A stretch of DNA of 64,000 bases, from positions 1,426,001 to 1,490,000 of the forward strand of contig NZ_CP025113.1 in NCBI RefSeq assembly GCF_002831585.1, written 5' to 3'. This stretch comes from Bradyrhizobium sp. SK17. GTDB taxonomy: Bacteria > Pseudomonadota > Alphaproteobacteria > Rhizobiales > Xanthobacteraceae. A program made the position numbers and the translations under genes. How positions within the stretch are numbered: position 1 is the first letter of the stretch; the number at the start of each line of letters is the position of its first letter. Of this stretch, positions 47,715 to 57,488 are shown one piece after another. A model generated the notes under the pieces. It saw nothing but the letters and a program-made list of their open reading frames with translations. It did no database searches and had not been told where the DNA came from.

Positions 47715-49556
47715 TCAGTAGACCCGCGCCTTCGGCGGGATGTACTGCACGTCATTGGTCATCGTGTAGCTGTGCACCGGACGGTACTCGATCGCGGTCT
47801 TGCCGGCCGGATCGATCCAGGTCAGCGTGTGCTTCATCCAGTCCTTGTCGTTGCGGTCCGGGAAATCCTCCCGCGCATGCGCGCCGCGGCTTTCGGTGCG
47901 GTTGGCCGCCGAATCCATCGTCACGACCGCCTGCACGATCAGATTGTCGAATTCCAGCGTCTCGATCAGGTCGGAATTCCACACCAGCGAACGGTCCGTG
48001 ACCGAGATGTCGCCGACGCCGCCATAGACCTTGTGGATCAGGTTCTGGCCTTCCTGCAAAATGTCGCCGGTGCGGAACACCGCGCAATTGTTCTGCATCA
48101 CATGCTGCATGCTGTCGCGCAGCTTCGCGGTCGGCGTGCCGCCGGAGGCGTGGCGGAAGTGATCGAGCCGGCCGAGCGCAAGGTCGGACGAATCCTTCGG
48201 CAGCTCGGGCTGCTTGGCGTTCGCGGTCAGCTTGTCGGCGAGGCGCAGCGCCGCCGCGCGGCCGAACACCACGAGGTCGATCAGCGAATTGGAGCCGAGG
48301 CGGTTGGCGCCGTGGACAGAGACGCAGGCGGCTTCGCCGATCGCCATCAGGCCCGGCACCACTGAATTGTCGTCGCCGTTGCGCTTGGTCAGCACCTCGG
48401 CGTGATAGTTCGTGGCGATGCCGCCCATGTTGTAGTGCACCGTCGGCACGATCGGGATCGGCTCGCGGGTGACGTCGACATTGGCGAAGATCTTCGCCGA
48501 TTCCGAGATGCCCGGCAGCCGCTCATGCAGCACCTTCGGATCGAGGTGATCGAGGTGCAGGAAGATGTGATCCTTCTTCTTGCCGACGCCGCGGCCTTCG
48601 CGGATCTCGATCGTCATCGCGCGCGAGACGACGTCGCGCGAGGCGAGGTCCTTGGCCGACGGCGCATAGCGCTCCATGAAGCGCTCGCCTTCGGAATTGA
48701 CGAGATAGCCGCCTTCGCCGCGGGCGCCCTCGGTGACGAGGCAGCCCGAGCCGTAGATGCCGGTCGGGTGGAACTGGACGAACTCCATGTCCTGCAACGG
48801 CAGGCCGGCGCGCAGCACCATGCCGCCGCCATCGCCGGTGCAGGTGTGCGCCGAGGTGCAGGAGGCGTAGGCGCGGCCGTAGCCGCCGGTCGCCAGAATC
48901 GTGGTCTGGGCACGGAAGCGATGCAGCGTGCCGTCGTCGAGCTTGAGCGCGATCACGCCGCGGCAGACGCCTTGATCGTCCATGATCAGGTCGATGGCGA
49001 AGAACTCGATGAAGAACTCGGCCGCGTGGCGCAGCGACTGGCCGTACATCGTGTGCAGCATGGCGTGGCCGGTGCGGTCGGCGGCGGCGCAGGTGCGCTG
49101 CGCCTGGCCCTTGCCGTAATCCATGGTCATGCCGCCGAACGGGCGCTGATAGATCTTGCCGTCCTCGGTGCGCGAGAACGGCACGCCCCAATGCTCGAGC
49201 TCGTAGACCGCGTCGGGCGCGTTACGCACCATGTATTCGATCGCGTCCTGGTCGCCGAGCCAGTCCGACCCCTTCACGGTGTCGTACATGTGCCAGCGCC
49301 AGTCGTCCTGGTGCATGTTGCCGAGCGAGGCCGAGATGCCGCCCTGCGCCGCAACGGTGTGCGAGCGGGTCGGGAACACCTTGGTGATGCAGGCGGTGCG
49401 CAGGCCCGCTTCCGAGCAGCCGACCACGGCGCGCAGGCCCGCGCCGCCGGCGCCGACCACGACGACGTCGTAGGTGTGGTCCTGGATCGGATAGGCCTTG
49501 CCGTTGGTCGCCGGACCACTGCCGTTGGTGGTCTTGCCGTTAGCTTCTCCAGCCAT
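47715..49556 (-). CDS. sdhA: Succinate dehydrogenase flavoprotein subunit
   Basis: A 613-residue flavoprotein that oxidises succinate to fumarate. The FAD-binding [16 protein letters not shown] is near residue 33, the covalent FAD-linking histidine is in [17 protein letters not shown], and active-site motifs include [12 protein letters not shown] and the C-terminal [19 protein letters not shown]. The length is standard. It is followed closely by sdhB and preceded by sdhD with a gap of three bases. Confidence 0.98.
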   Translation of the reverse strand: MAGEANGKTTNGSGPATNGKAYPIQDHTYDVVVVGAGGAGLRAVVGCSEAGLRTACITKVFPTRSHTVAAQGGISASLGNMHQDDWRWHMYDTVKGSDWLGDQDAIEYMVRNAPDAVYELEHWGVPFSRTEDGKIYQRPFGGMTMDYGKGQAQRTCAAADRTGHAMLHTMYGQSLRHAAEFFIEFFAIDLIMDDQGVCRGVIALKLDDGTLHRFRAQTTILATGGYGRAYASCTSAHTCTGDGGGMVLRAGLPLQDMEFVQFHPTGIYGSGCLVTEGARGEGGYLVNSEGERFMERYAPSAKDLASRDVVSRAMTIEIREGRGVGKKKDHIFLHLDHLDPKVLHERLPGISESAKIFANVDVTREPIPIVPTVHYNMGGIATNYHAEVLTKRNGDDNSVVPGLMAIGEAACVSVHGANRLGSNSLIDLVVFGRAAALRLADKLTANAKQPELPKDSSDLALGRLDHFRHASGGTPTAKLRDSMQHVMQNNCAVFRTGDILQEGQNLIHKVYGGVGDISVTDRSLVWNSDLIETLEFDNLIVQAVVTMDSAANRTESRGAHAREDFPDRNDKDWMKHTLTWIDPAGKTAIEYRPVHSYTMTNDVQYIPPKARVY

Positions 49557-49559
49557 GGG

Positions 49560-49952
49560 TTAAACTCCCGACGACAATTTGAGGATTGCGTAGATCGAGG
49601 CCATGGCGACCGCGACGCAGAAGAAGTTGTTCGCCATCACGCTGGCGATCTTCAGCTTCTCATTGTGGATGTAGTCTTCGATCACGACCTGCATGCCGAT
49701 CTTCATGTGCCAGGTGCTGGCGATGATGAAGAGCAGCAGGATGATGGCGATCGGGATCGAGCCGAGGATTTGCGCCGCGCCGGCATGATTGCGGCCGATC
49801 AGCATGATCATCACGACGATGACCGGGACGATCAGCAGCGTCATCGCGACCGCGGTGAGGCGCTGACGCCAGAAATCCGAGGTGCCGGTATGCGCGGAGC
49901 CGAGGCCGCGGACGCGCTCCAGCGGCGTCCGCATTGAGGGGCGGCTGCTCAT
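49560..49952 (-). CDS. sdhD: Succinate dehydrogenase membrane anchor subunit
   Basis: A 130-residue protein with three membrane helices, at about 31-52, 62-84 and 98-124. The family features WRQRLTAVAM near 28 and WHMKIGMQVVIEDYIH near 87-102 supply a haem/quinone-site histidine and the conserved EDY motif. Its start overlaps the sdhC stop by four bases. Confidence 0.95.
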   Translation of the reverse strand: MSSRPSMRTPLERVRGLGSAHTGTSDFWRQRLTAVAMTLLIVPVIVVMIMLIGRNHAGAAQILGSIPIAIILLLFIIASTWHMKIGMQVVIEDYIHNEKLKIASVMANNFFCVAVAMASIYAILKLSSGV

Positions 49953-50347
49953 CGTCCACCTCCGACGGCGTAGGCAATGATCCAGACCAGCACGGTCAGC
50001 GAGATGCCGGCGACCAGCGCGCCCCAGGTCAGGGCTTCGCGCTCATTGGCCTTGAAGCCGTAGCCGAGGTCCCAGACGAAATGCCGGATGCCGCTGCACA
50101 GATGGTGCATCAGCGCCCATGTATAGCCGAACACGATCAGCTTGCCGATCGCGCTGCCGGTGAAGGCCTGGACGTTGGCGTAGGCGGTCGGGCCGGAAGC
50201 GGCTGCGATCAGCCACCAGGCGACCAGCAGGGTGCCGAAATAGAGGGCCACACCGGTGGCGCGATGGACGATGGACAGCGCCATCGTCAGGGTCCACCGG
50301 TAGGTCTGCAAATGGGGTGAAAGGGGTCGTTCGATCCTGGCGGTCAT
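49949..50347 (-). CDS. sdhC: Succinate dehydrogenase cytochrome b556 subunit
   Basis: A 132-residue Complex II anchor with three membrane helices. RPLSPHLQTYRW near residue 7 and SIVHRATGVALYFG near 25 are family hallmarks; HHLCSGIRHFVWDLGYG near 84 carries the haem-ligand histidine region. It is the first gene of the sdhCDAB operon, whose promoter must lie in the region 50348-50470. Confidence 0.96.
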   Translation of the reverse strand: MTARIERPLSPHLQTYRWTLTMALSIVHRATGVALYFGTLLVAWWLIAAASGPTAYANVQAFTGSAIGKLIVFGYTWALMHHLCSGIRHFVWDLGYGFKANEREALTWGALVAGISLTVLVWIIAYAVGGGR

Positions 50348-51037
50348 CGGCGGGCTTTATGTTGTGAGGGACCGCGGCCGGCCCATCGGGAACGCGGTAG
50401 ACGAATTCTATTTACGGAGTCGCACCTCGCCGCGCAACGGCCAAATAGCCTTCGGTCGAACCGAAGTTCATTGTTAGACTTGCCGAATTCTGGTTGATCC
50501 GCAGTGTGGTATACCAGATGCAAGGTTAGATGAACTAAGAAATGAATCAGTATTCCGGATTTGTTGAAGAGCCATCGGAAGGCGCAAGGACGCGGACCGG
50601 AAGCCGCCGGTTTTGCCCCATTGTTCCACCAGATAATCGACAAATGCCCTGATCTTAGGCGATCGGGCCGGCGACGGCCGAAGCAACGGATTCGCTGCCA
50701 CTCGCATCGGTTCGCAGCTGGCCAAGACGCGCCGTACGTATGCACCCGCAATGCCTGGACTGCATCTGTCGAACCGAGCTGTTGATCATGCCGTCGCCAT
50801 ACCGCACCGCATCAATCCGTGCGCAGCGGCCATTCATCCAGAGCCGACCCGATATGCGGAATTTGCGATTCGCCTTGGTCCGTCGACAACGCGTCACGCG
50901 AGACGTTGCATGAGCACCTGCGCGATGGCGCCGATACTCCCGAATCCGAAAAGCGGCTATTGCTCGCGACGCGCAGTCGCGAAACGTCGCCGAAGCACCT
51001 GCTCCGGCAACACGCACCCCGATGCTGCACGAAGAAG
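50348..51037. other. Intergenic region between sdhC and the TauE gene
   Basis: This 690-base stretch holds the sdh promoter region with a small hairpin at 50450-50466 (CTTCGGT-CGA-ACCGAAG), then the LysR remnant at 50474-50800. The remaining 240 bases have no recognisable gene. Base use is less G/C-biased at third positions than in neighbouring genes. Confidence 0.5.
50474..50800 (-). pseudogene. Remnant of a LysR-type regulator (C-terminal fragment)
   Basis: On the minus strand, one frame reads RRVLASCEPMRVAANPLL then SPKIRAFVDYLVEQWG, which matches the C-terminal end of LysR effector-binding domains (the usual form is RLVRVL...W, then a SPKVRAFVDFL-like end). Just upstream the same frame reads PGIAG, where intact proteins have a longer GIA-xLP-type loop, implying an internal loss. 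No HTH domain is present. The frame continues into unrelated sequence before its stop. It is probably a decayed gene. Confidence 0.5.
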
Positions 51038-51898
51038 ATGATGGCCGGCCTCGATCCCAGCGAATTGCTCGAACTCGCACTGTTGCTGATTGCGGTCGGC
51101 GCGCTGTCCGGCTTTCTTGCCGGCCTGTTCGGCATTGGTGGTGGCGCGATCCTGGTGCCGGTGTTTTACGAATGCTTTCGCCTCGCCGGCGTCCCGCTCG
51201 AGGTGCGGATGCCGCTCTGCATCGGCACCTCGCTCGCCATCATCATCCCGACCTCGCTGAGTTCGTTCCGTGCCCATTATCGCCGCGGCGCGGTCGATAT
51301 GGAGATCCTGAAGCGCTGGTGGCTGCCGATCGTGATCGGCGTCGCCGCCGGCAGCGTCACAGCGCGCTTCGCGCCGGAGCGATTGTTCAAGATCGTGTTC
51401 GTCCTGGTGGCCTGGTCGGCGGCTGCGCGGCTGCTGTTGGCGCGCGAGAGCTGGAAATTCGGCGACGACGTGCCGAAAGGTTTCTTGATGCGCGTCTATG
51501 GCTTCTTCGTCGGCCTGCTCTCGACGCTGATGGGAATCGGCGGCGGCCTGTTCGCCAATCTCCTGATGACCTTCTATGGCCGGCCGATCCATCAGGCGGT
51601 TGCGACCTCGTCCGCGCTCGCGGTGCTGATCTCGATCCCCGGCGCGCTGGGTTACGTCTATGCCGGCTGGCCCGCCGCGGCGCGCTTCCCTGACGTCGCC
51701 GCGCTGCAACTGCCGTTCGCGCTCGGCTACGTCTCGCTGATCGGCGCGCTGCTGGTGATGCCGACCACGCTCGTCACCGCGCCGCTCGGCGTGAAGGTCG
51801 CGCACGCGCTGTCGAAGCGGGCGCTGGAGGTGGCGTTCGGGGCCTATCTCTTTATCGTCGGCGGGCGCTTCGTGATAAGCCTCGTCGGCGGGCAGTAA
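51038..51898 (+). CDS. TauE/SafE-family sulfite exporter-like transporter
   Basis: A 286-residue inner-membrane protein with about eight helices. The two family repeats carry SGFLAGLFGIGGGAILVPV near 20-38 and LLSTLMGIGGGLFANLLM near 158-175. The transported anion is unknown. Two adjacent ATG codons (51038 and 51041) are possible starts; both precede the conserved N-terminus, with GAAGAAG just upstream. An upstream extension of the frame is not conserved in character. Confidence 0.88.
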   Translation: MMAGLDPSELLELALLLIAVGALSGFLAGLFGIGGGAILVPVFYECFRLAGVPLEVRMPLCIGTSLAIIIPTSLSSFRAHYRRGAVDMEILKRWWLPIVIGVAAGSVTARFAPERLFKIVFVLVAWSAAARLLLARESWKFGDDVPKGFLMRVYGFFVGLLSTLMGIGGGLFANLLMTFYGRPIHQAVATSSALAVLISIPGALGYVYAGWPAAARFPDVAALQLPFALGYVSLIGALLVMPTTLVTAPLGVKVAHALSKRALEVAFGAYLFIVGGRFVISLVGGQ

Positions 51899-51929
51899 GT
51901 AGGCGCCGCGCTTTTGCAGGACGTCATCC

Positions 51930-52574
51930 ATGACCGACGCTCGCCCGCCTGCCCTTCCGACCGATATACCCGAGGACATCAATCGCTGGAATTGGGGCGC
52001 GTTTCTCCTCAACTGGATCTGGGGGGTCGGCAACAACACCTACATCGCGTTGCTCACCCTGGTTCCGCTGTTCGGCCTTGCGATGCTCTTCATCCTTGGT
52101 GCGAAGGGGAGTGCCTGGGCCTGGCGCAACGGGCGGTGGGACAGCGTCGAGCACTTCAAGCGCGTGCAACGCAAATGGGCGTTCTGGGGCGTCGTGATTT
52201 GGCTCGGCGTGATCGTGCTGTATGGCGGGATTTTCGGCGGTGTCTTCTATTTTATGAAACAGTCCGAGGCTTACCAACTCGCCGTAGTCAGGCTTCAGGC
52301 CAACACCGAAGCAGTCACGGCGCTCGGGGCGCCGATATCGACCGGGCTTCCGCTTGGCAAGATATCGATCAACGGCACAACCGGGCAAGCTGTGCTCAGC
52401 TTCTCGGTGACCGGCACCAGGGCCACGGGCCGCATCCAGATGATGGCCCTCAAGGCGAACGGCGTCTGGACGCTTAAGCTCCTCAAGCTCAAGGTCGACG
52501 GGCGCGACGGCGAGATTGATCTCTTGAAGGAGACGCGGGTCGAACTCGATCGCCTCCGTCAGCGCTTGCTGTAG
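51930..52574 (+). CDS. Membrane protein with a Coa1/Tim21-like C-terminal domain
   Basis: A 214-residue protein. The N-terminal half has two hydrophobic segments (about 38-60 and 86-107) after a WNWGAFLLNWIWG motif typical of small alphaproteobacterial membrane proteins. The C-terminal part (about 112-200) matches the Coa1 pattern: a helix with LQANTEAVTALGAPI, NGTTGQAVLSFSVTGTRATG and WTLKLLKLKV. In mitochondria such domains act in cytochrome oxidase assembly; the bacterial role is unknown. It overlaps matB at its 3' end (16 bases, convergent). Confidence 0.75.
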   Translation: MTDARPPALPTDIPEDINRWNWGAFLLNWIWGVGNNTYIALLTLVPLFGLAMLFILGAKGSAWAWRNGRWDSVEHFKRVQRKWAFWGVVIWLGVIVLYGGIFGGVFYFMKQSEAYQLAVVRLQANTEAVTALGAPISTGLPLGKISINGTTGQAVLSFSVTGTRATGRIQMMALKANGVWTLKLLKLKVDGRDGEIDLLKETRVELDRLRQRLL

Positions 52575-54088
52575 ATATCCTTATATTTATCCCGCAAGAT
52601 ATTCTTCTGCACCTTGCCCATCGCGTTGCGCGGCAATTCGTCGACCACGAAGACTCGCTTGGGCATCTTGAATTTGGCCAGCCGCCCGTCGAGCGCTTTC
52701 AGCACCGAGGCTTCGCTGACGTTGGCGCCCTTGCTGCACACCAGCACGGCGGTGACGCCCTCGCCGAAATCGGCATGCGGCACGCCGATCACGGCGGATT
52801 CGATCACGCCGGGCATGGCGTCGATCTCGCTCTCGATCTCCTTCGGATAGACGTTGAAGCCGCCGGAGATCACGAGATCCTTGCCGCGACCGAGGATATG
52901 GACGTAGCCCTTGTCGTCGATCTTGCCGAGGTCGCCGGTGATGAAGAAGCCGTCGCCGCGGAATTCGGCCTTGGTCTTCTCCGGCATCCGCCAGTAGCCC
53001 TGGAACACGTTCGGGCCCTTGACCTCGATCATGCCGATGGTGTCCCGCGCGAGCTCCTTGCCGGTCTCGGGATCGGTGACCCGCACCGAGACGCCGGGCA
53101 GCGCGAAGCCGACGGCGCCAGGCACGCGATCGCCCTCATAGGGGTTCGACGTATTCATGTTGGTCTCGGTCATGCCGTAGCGCTCGAGCACGGCGTGGCC
53201 GGTGCGTGCCGACCATTCGCGATGGGTGTCGGCGAGCAGCGGCGCCGAGCCCGAGACGAACAGCCGCATATGCTTGGTGGCGTCCTTGTTCAGGCCGGGG
53301 TTCTGCAACAGGCGGGTATAGAAGGTCGGCACGCCCATCATCACGGTGGCGCGGGCCATCAGCTTCAGGATCACGTCCGGATCGAACTTCGGCAGGAAGA
53401 TCATCGAGGCGCGCGCGAACAGCGTGACGTTGCTCGCCACGAACAGGCCGTGGGTGTGATAGATCGGCAGGGCGTGGATCAGCACGTCCTTGTCGGTGAA
53501 GCGCCAATAGTCGACCAGCGAATAGGAGTTCGAGGCGAGATTGTCGTGCGACAGCATCGCGCCCTTGGAGCGGCCGGTGGTGCCTGACGTGTAGAGGATC
53601 GCGGCGAGATCATTGTCGCCGCGCGGTACCGTGGCGAACGCCTTCGGCGCTTTGTCGGCGGCCTCGGTCAGCGAGCCCTTACCGCTCGAATCGAGCGTCT
53701 CGACCTTGGCGCCCACCTTGGCGGCGATCGCCCTGATGCCGTCGAGCTTCGAGGGATCGCAGACCACCACCGTCGGCTCGGCATCGGTGATGAAGTATTC
53801 GAGCTCGTTCAGCGTATAGGCGGTGTTGAGCGGCAGGTAGACGCCGCCGGCGCGCACGGTCGCGAGATAGAGCACCAGCGCCGAGACCGATTTCTCGGTC
53901 TGTGCCGCGACCCGGTCGCCCGGCTTGACGCCGCGCTCGACCAGCACATTGGCCATCTGGCCGGCGCGCGCGATCAGATCGCCATAGGTGATGCGGCTGC
54001 CGTCGAGCTGCTCGATGGCGAGCCGGTTGGGGTCGTCGAGGCCGTCAAACAGGCGGGAAAACAGGTTGGCGTTGGTGGTCGTGTTCAT
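52559..54088 (-). CDS. matB: Malonyl-CoA synthetase
   Basis: A 509-residue adenylate-forming enzyme that makes malonyl-CoA (and methylmalonyl-CoA) from malonate, CoA and ATP. AMP-binding signatures are ILYTSGTTGRSKGAM near 165, MTETNMNTSN near 305 and the C-terminal hinge and lysine in PRNAMGKVQKN. The sequence reads like known rhizobial and Rhodopseudomonas MatB proteins throughout. No matA decarboxylase or malonate carrier gene is adjacent, so the malonate source is unclear. It is divergent from an SDR gene across an 86-base gap. Confidence 0.93.
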   Translation of the reverse strand: MNTTTNANLFSRLFDGLDDPNRLAIEQLDGSRITYGDLIARAGQMANVLVERGVKPGDRVAAQTEKSVSALVLYLATVRAGGVYLPLNTAYTLNELEYFITDAEPTVVVCDPSKLDGIRAIAAKVGAKVETLDSSGKGSLTEAADKAPKAFATVPRGDNDLAAILYTSGTTGRSKGAMLSHDNLASNSYSLVDYWRFTDKDVLIHALPIYHTHGLFVASNVTLFARASMIFLPKFDPDVILKLMARATVMMGVPTFYTRLLQNPGLNKDATKHMRLFVSGSAPLLADTHREWSARTGHAVLERYGMTETNMNTSNPYEGDRVPGAVGFALPGVSVRVTDPETGKELARDTIGMIEVKGPNVFQGYWRMPEKTKAEFRGDGFFITGDLGKIDDKGYVHILGRGKDLVISGGFNVYPKEIESEIDAMPGVIESAVIGVPHADFGEGVTAVLVCSKGANVSEASVLKALDGRLAKFKMPKRVFVVDELPRNAMGKVQKNILRDKYKDIYSKR

Positions 54089-54174
54089 GCAACATCCCCC
54101 GAGGGGCGAAAGGGCTGGAAACGTCTGGCTGGATTAGCAAAAACGCCCTTCGGAAAGCAACGGAGACAGTTTGC

Positions 54175-54936
54175 ATGACAAATCATGGGAAACGCGTGGC
54201 CTGGGTCACCGGCGGCGGAACGGGAATCGGTGAATCCGGGGCGGAATTCCTGGCGGCGGACGGCTGGACGGTGGTGGTCTCCGGCCGCCGCAAGGAAGAG
54301 CTCGACCGCGTGGTGGGCAACATCACCAAAAAGGGCGGCAAGGCCGAGGCGATCCCGCTCGATGTCAGCAACAAGGCCGACGTCAACAAGGCGGCCGAGA
54401 CCATCGTCGCCAGGCACGGCCGCATCGACCTGCTGGTCAACAGCGCCGGCATCAACGTCCCGAAGCGCAGCTGGGCCGACATGGAAGTGGAAGGCTGGGA
54501 CAAGCTGGTCGAGGTCAACCTCAACGGCGTGCTCTACTGCATGCGCGCGGTGCTGCCGACCATGCGCAAGCAGCAGGACGGCTGCATCATCAATGTCGCC
54601 TCCTGGGCTGGCCGCCACGTCTCGAAGATGCCGGGTCCGGCCTACACCACGACCAAGCACGCGGTGCTGGCACTGACCCATTCCTTCAACATGGACGAAT
54701 GCGTCAATGGCCTGCGCGCCTGCTGCCTGTCGCCGGGCGAGGTCGCAACCCCGATCCTCAAGCAGCGGCCGGTGGTGCCGAGCGAGGCCGAGCAGGCCAA
54801 GATGCTGCAACCCGAGGATTGCGGCCGCACCATCGCCTTCGTCGCCAGCATGCCGGCGCGGGTCTGCATGAACGAGATCCTGATCAGCCCGACCCACAAT
54901 CGGGGATTCATCCAGACGCCGGCGAACCGGGATTAG
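54175..54936 (+). CDS. SDR family oxidoreductase
   Basis: A 253-residue classical SDR. The cofactor motif TGGGTGIG is at 12-19, NSAGIN near 86 and the catalytic YTTTK near 159. The following VLALTHSFNMDECVNGLRACCLSPG is family-like. It is divergent from matB, so the two may share a regulatory region, but no pathway links them. The substrate is unknown. Confidence 0.9.
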   Translation: MTNHGKRVAWVTGGGTGIGESGAEFLAADGWTVVVSGRRKEELDRVVGNITKKGGKAEAIPLDVSNKADVNKAAETIVARHGRIDLLVNSAGINVPKRSWADMEVEGWDKLVEVNLNGVLYCMRAVLPTMRKQQDGCIINVASWAGRHVSKMPGPAYTTTKHAVLALTHSFNMDECVNGLRACCLSPGEVATPILKQRPVVPSEAEQAKMLQPEDCGRTIAFVASMPARVCMNEILISPTHNRGFIQTPANRD

Positions 54937-54954
54937 GCCCCACTCCGTCAACGG

Positions 54955-54980
54955 GTCATCCCTGCGAAAGCAGGGACCCA
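54955..54980. repeat. Half-copy of the GTC-hairpin repeat family
   Basis: GTCATCCCTGCGAAAGCAGGGACCCA matches one end of the elements at 32843 and 59062. It forms a short CCCTGC/GCAGGG hairpin and follows the SDR stop by 18 bases. Confidence 0.6.
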
Positions 54981-55008
54981 AAGCCACCGATGTGGATGAC
55001 AAGGGAGC

Positions 55009-55093
55009 GTAGGGTGGGTTAGCGAAGCGTAACCCACCCTTCGCGCCGCGGTGGGAAACGAGGTGGGTTACGCCTTCGGCTAACCCATCCTAC
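55009..55093. repeat. GTAGGGTGGGTTAGCG palindromic repeat
   Basis: The left end GTAGGGTGGGTTAGCGAAGC pairs with GGCTAACCCATCCTAC at the right; inner GTAACCCACC/GGTGGGTTAC also pair. This GTAGGGTGGGTTAGCG element is widespread in proteobacteria. It ends nine bases before the MFS gene stop. Confidence 0.85.
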
Positions 55094-55101
55094 GATTTCT
55101 C

Positions 55102-56502
55102 TCACTCGCTGATCTCGTTCAGCTCCTTGCCGGTATGCTCCGGCACGAAGAAGAACACGCCGATCGCCATCGCGATCATCAGCACGGGGATGCAGAGGAA
55201 CGCCAGCGCGAACGAGCCGGTGTGCTGCTGGAGCGCGATCGAGACGAACGGGAACAGCACGAAGCCGACGAAATAGGCGATCGCCCAGACCACGCCATTG
55301 GCGGCGCCGCGGATCCGGGTCGGAAAGATTTCCGCCGTCAGCGTCGTGCTCGGGCCCCAGAAGCCGAGGAAGCCGAGACACCAAGCGAGGCCGAACGCCC
55401 ACAGCCAGACGCGATCCTCGGAATAGACCCAGAGCGTCATGAAGATCGCGCCTTCGATCAAGGTCACGATGAAGGTGCGGCGGCGGCCGATCTTGTCGAT
55501 CAGCCAGCCGACCAGGCACAGGCCAAGGAAGCCGCAGAGGCCGTAGAACACGTAGAACAGGCTGTACTCCGCGGTCGACCAATGCTTCTCGGTCGACAGA
55601 TACAGCGGCATCCAGGCACCGACCGTGCCGTAGATGCAGGTCGAGGCGCAGGCAACGAACAGTGCGACCAGTGTCGAGGGCAGCACGTCGGGCATGAACA
55701 CCTGACTGATGCCGACCGATTTGGCCTTGGTGAACCAGTTGCGGTCGTCGTCGCTCACCGTGCCGCCGCGCGCCAGCGTCTCGGAGATGCGCCGCTTGCG
55801 GTCCTGCGAGCGCACCCAATAGGGCGATTCCGGACAGGTCGAGCGGATATAGATCGCGAGCAACGCGATGGCGCCGGGGACCATCACGGCGATACGCCAG
55901 CCGTAATTGGCGGCCACGAGGCCAGTGATCGCACCCGCGAGCGTGGCGCCGAGGCACCACGCCGAACGCGTGATGCTGATGACGCGGCCGCGCAAGCGCG
56001 CCGGCCAGGTCTCCGCCACCAGCATCGAACCGAGCGACCATTCGCCGTTGAGCGCGAAGAACAGCAGCGAGCGCGCGATCACGAACACCGCGAAGGTCGG
56101 CGACAACGCTGCGACCGGCATCAGCAGCGAGAACAGCGCGATGTTGACGGCGAGCAGCGTGCGGCGGCCATAGCGGTCGGCGAGCCACGGCCAGAAATAG
56201 AGCCCGGCGATGCCGACGAACAATGCGATCTGCATGCCCGAGCGGTATTCGGGCAAGGTCAGCGCAAATTCCTTGATCACCATCGGCGCGATCAGCGCGA
56301 AGATCACGCCGTCCATGCCGTCGAAGCCCCAGCCGAGCGCGTTGGCGGTGGCGATGTGCCAGTGCGTCTTGGTGAGCTCGGTGCTACCAGCGACGGCGCG
56401 GTAATTGGCGTATTGCAGATGCTTCTGTTCGAGCGGGCCGACGTCGCTGCCCGCATCGTTCACCGCGGACGCGGCCTGGCTGTCAGCCGTGATGCTGCTC
56501 AT
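55102..56502 (-). CDS. MFS transporter (sugar/aromatic-acid porter type)
   Basis: A 466-residue, twelve-helix permease. The first helix has GWGFDGMDGVIFALI, with the acidic D-G-x-D element of acid:proton symporters, and the loop after helix 2 has WLADRYGRRTLL. The mid-loop PESPYWVRSQDRKR and the later GWLIDKIGRRRTF are also family motifs. The substrate is unknown; a monocarboxylate or aromatic acid is likely. The start at MSSITADS was chosen over a 54-codon extension. Confidence 0.9.
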   Translation of the reverse strand: MSSITADSQAASAVNDAGSDVGPLEQKHLQYANYRAVAGSTELTKTHWHIATANALGWGFDGMDGVIFALIAPMVIKEFALTLPEYRSGMQIALFVGIAGLYFWPWLADRYGRRTLLAVNIALFSLLMPVAALSPTFAVFVIARSLLFFALNGEWSLGSMLVAETWPARLRGRVISITRSAWCLGATLAGAITGLVAANYGWRIAVMVPGAIALLAIYIRSTCPESPYWVRSQDRKRRISETLARGGTVSDDDRNWFTKAKSVGISQVFMPDVLPSTLVALFVACASTCIYGTVGAWMPLYLSTEKHWSTAEYSLFYVFYGLCGFLGLCLVGWLIDKIGRRRTFIVTLIEGAIFMTLWVYSEDRVWLWAFGLAWCLGFLGFWGPSTTLTAEIFPTRIRGAANGVVWAIAYFVGFVLFPFVSIALQQHTGSFALAFLCIPVLMIAMAIGVFFFVPEHTGKELNEISE

Positions 56503-56854
56503 GATTGTTTCCCCCGCTGCGGACCGCTGCGAAGCCGCGCCACAATCACAGGCTGAACCAATCGAACAGTCGCAGCAAGCAAATTGCTCGCGGCGGCGCA
56601 CCCATCTATTCCGTCGAACGGAATGGTCGTTTGGGGCCCTGCATACGATGCGCGCGACTGGCACGCGCTCGTCGTCGGAACGCGTTGCTTCTAAAATGGT
56701 TTCACAATCACGATTATTTATAGCGCGAAACCGCTCGAAAGCCCTCCCGTAGCTTGAGGCGACGACGACGCAGTCAGCTGAAAATCAGTAGCCTCGTTGT
56801 TTCATCTCCGGCGGATCGCCCGCCGGTCGTACCCATGCACCGGGAGACTTATCT
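56503..56854. other. Divergent promoter region between the MFS and fasciclin genes
   Basis: This 352-base gap holds promoters for two divergent genes. It includes the EcfG-like site at 56677-56701 and an AT-rich patch at 56690-56725. No gene is supported. Confidence 0.5.
56677..56701 (+). promoter_or_regulatory. Possible EcfG (general stress sigma) promoter
   Basis: GGAAC, a 16-base spacer and GGTT resemble the alphaproteobacterial EcfG consensus (GGAAC, 16-17 bases, CGTT). It lies 153 bases upstream of the fasciclin start. One base of the -10 element departs from consensus and no transcription data are available. Confidence 0.4.
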
Positions 56855-57442
56855 ATGTCGAAGCGTATCGCACTTCTGTCAGCAGCTGCGTTCGGCGCGC
56901 TGGCGATCACGGCCACTGTGTTGGCCCCGGCCAATGCTGAAGACAAGAAGATGACCAAGAGCGAAATGTCGGGCGAGAAGACCGTGATGGTCGGTGGCGC
57001 CGCGATGTATCCGTCAAAGAACATCGTCCAGAATGCGGTCAACTCGAAGGATCACACCACTCTGGTCGCCGCTGTGAAGGCAGCGGGTCTGGTCCCGACG
57101 CTGGAAGGCAAGGGGCCTTTCACGGTATTCGCGCCAACCAACGAGGCCTTCGCCAAGCTGCCGGCCGGCACGGTTGACAACCTGGTCAAGCCCGAGAACA
57201 AGGCGACGTTGACCAAGATCCTCACCTATCACGTGGTGCCCGGCAAGCTCGAGGCCTCTGACCTGACAGACGGCAAGAAGCTCAAGACTGTCGAGGGTGA
57301 AGACCTGACCGTCAAGCGATCGGGCGACACCGTCATGGTTGTCGACGCCAAGGGCGGCAGTGCGACCGTGACCATTCCGAACGTCAACCAGTCGAATGGC
57401 GTCATTCATGTGGTCGACACCGTTCTGATGCCGGCGAAGTAA
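56855..57442 (+). CDS. Secreted fasciclin (FAS1) domain protein
   Basis: A 195-residue exported protein. The signal peptide (1-28) ends at ANA, and the FAS1 domain runs from about 55 to 193. Its H1-like motif is [15 protein letters not shown] (89-103), and the central strand motif YHVVPGKL is at 125-132. FAS1 domains mediate adhesion or small-molecule binding. It is followed by a strong terminator, but the next two genes run in the same direction and encode a membrane cytochrome and a molybdoprotein. Confidence 0.93.
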   Translation: MSKRIALLSAAAFGALAITATVLAPANAEDKKMTKSEMSGEKTVMVGGAAMYPSKNIVQNAVNSKDHTTLVAAVKAAGLVPTLEGKGPFTVFAPTNEAFAKLPAGTVDNLVKPENKATLTKILTYHVVPGKLEASDLTDGKKLKTVEGEDLTVKRSGDTVMVVDAKGGSATVTIPNVNQSNGVIHVVDTVLMPAK

Positions 57443-57488
57443 CACCGCGCGGCCTGTTAGTCCCCAGCAAAGCAGAGCGCGAAAGGCA

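Noticed and set aside
50819..51037. N-terminal extension of the TauE gene
   Set aside because: The extra residues are Cys/Arg/His-rich and lack helices; the transporter fold begins at the chosen start.
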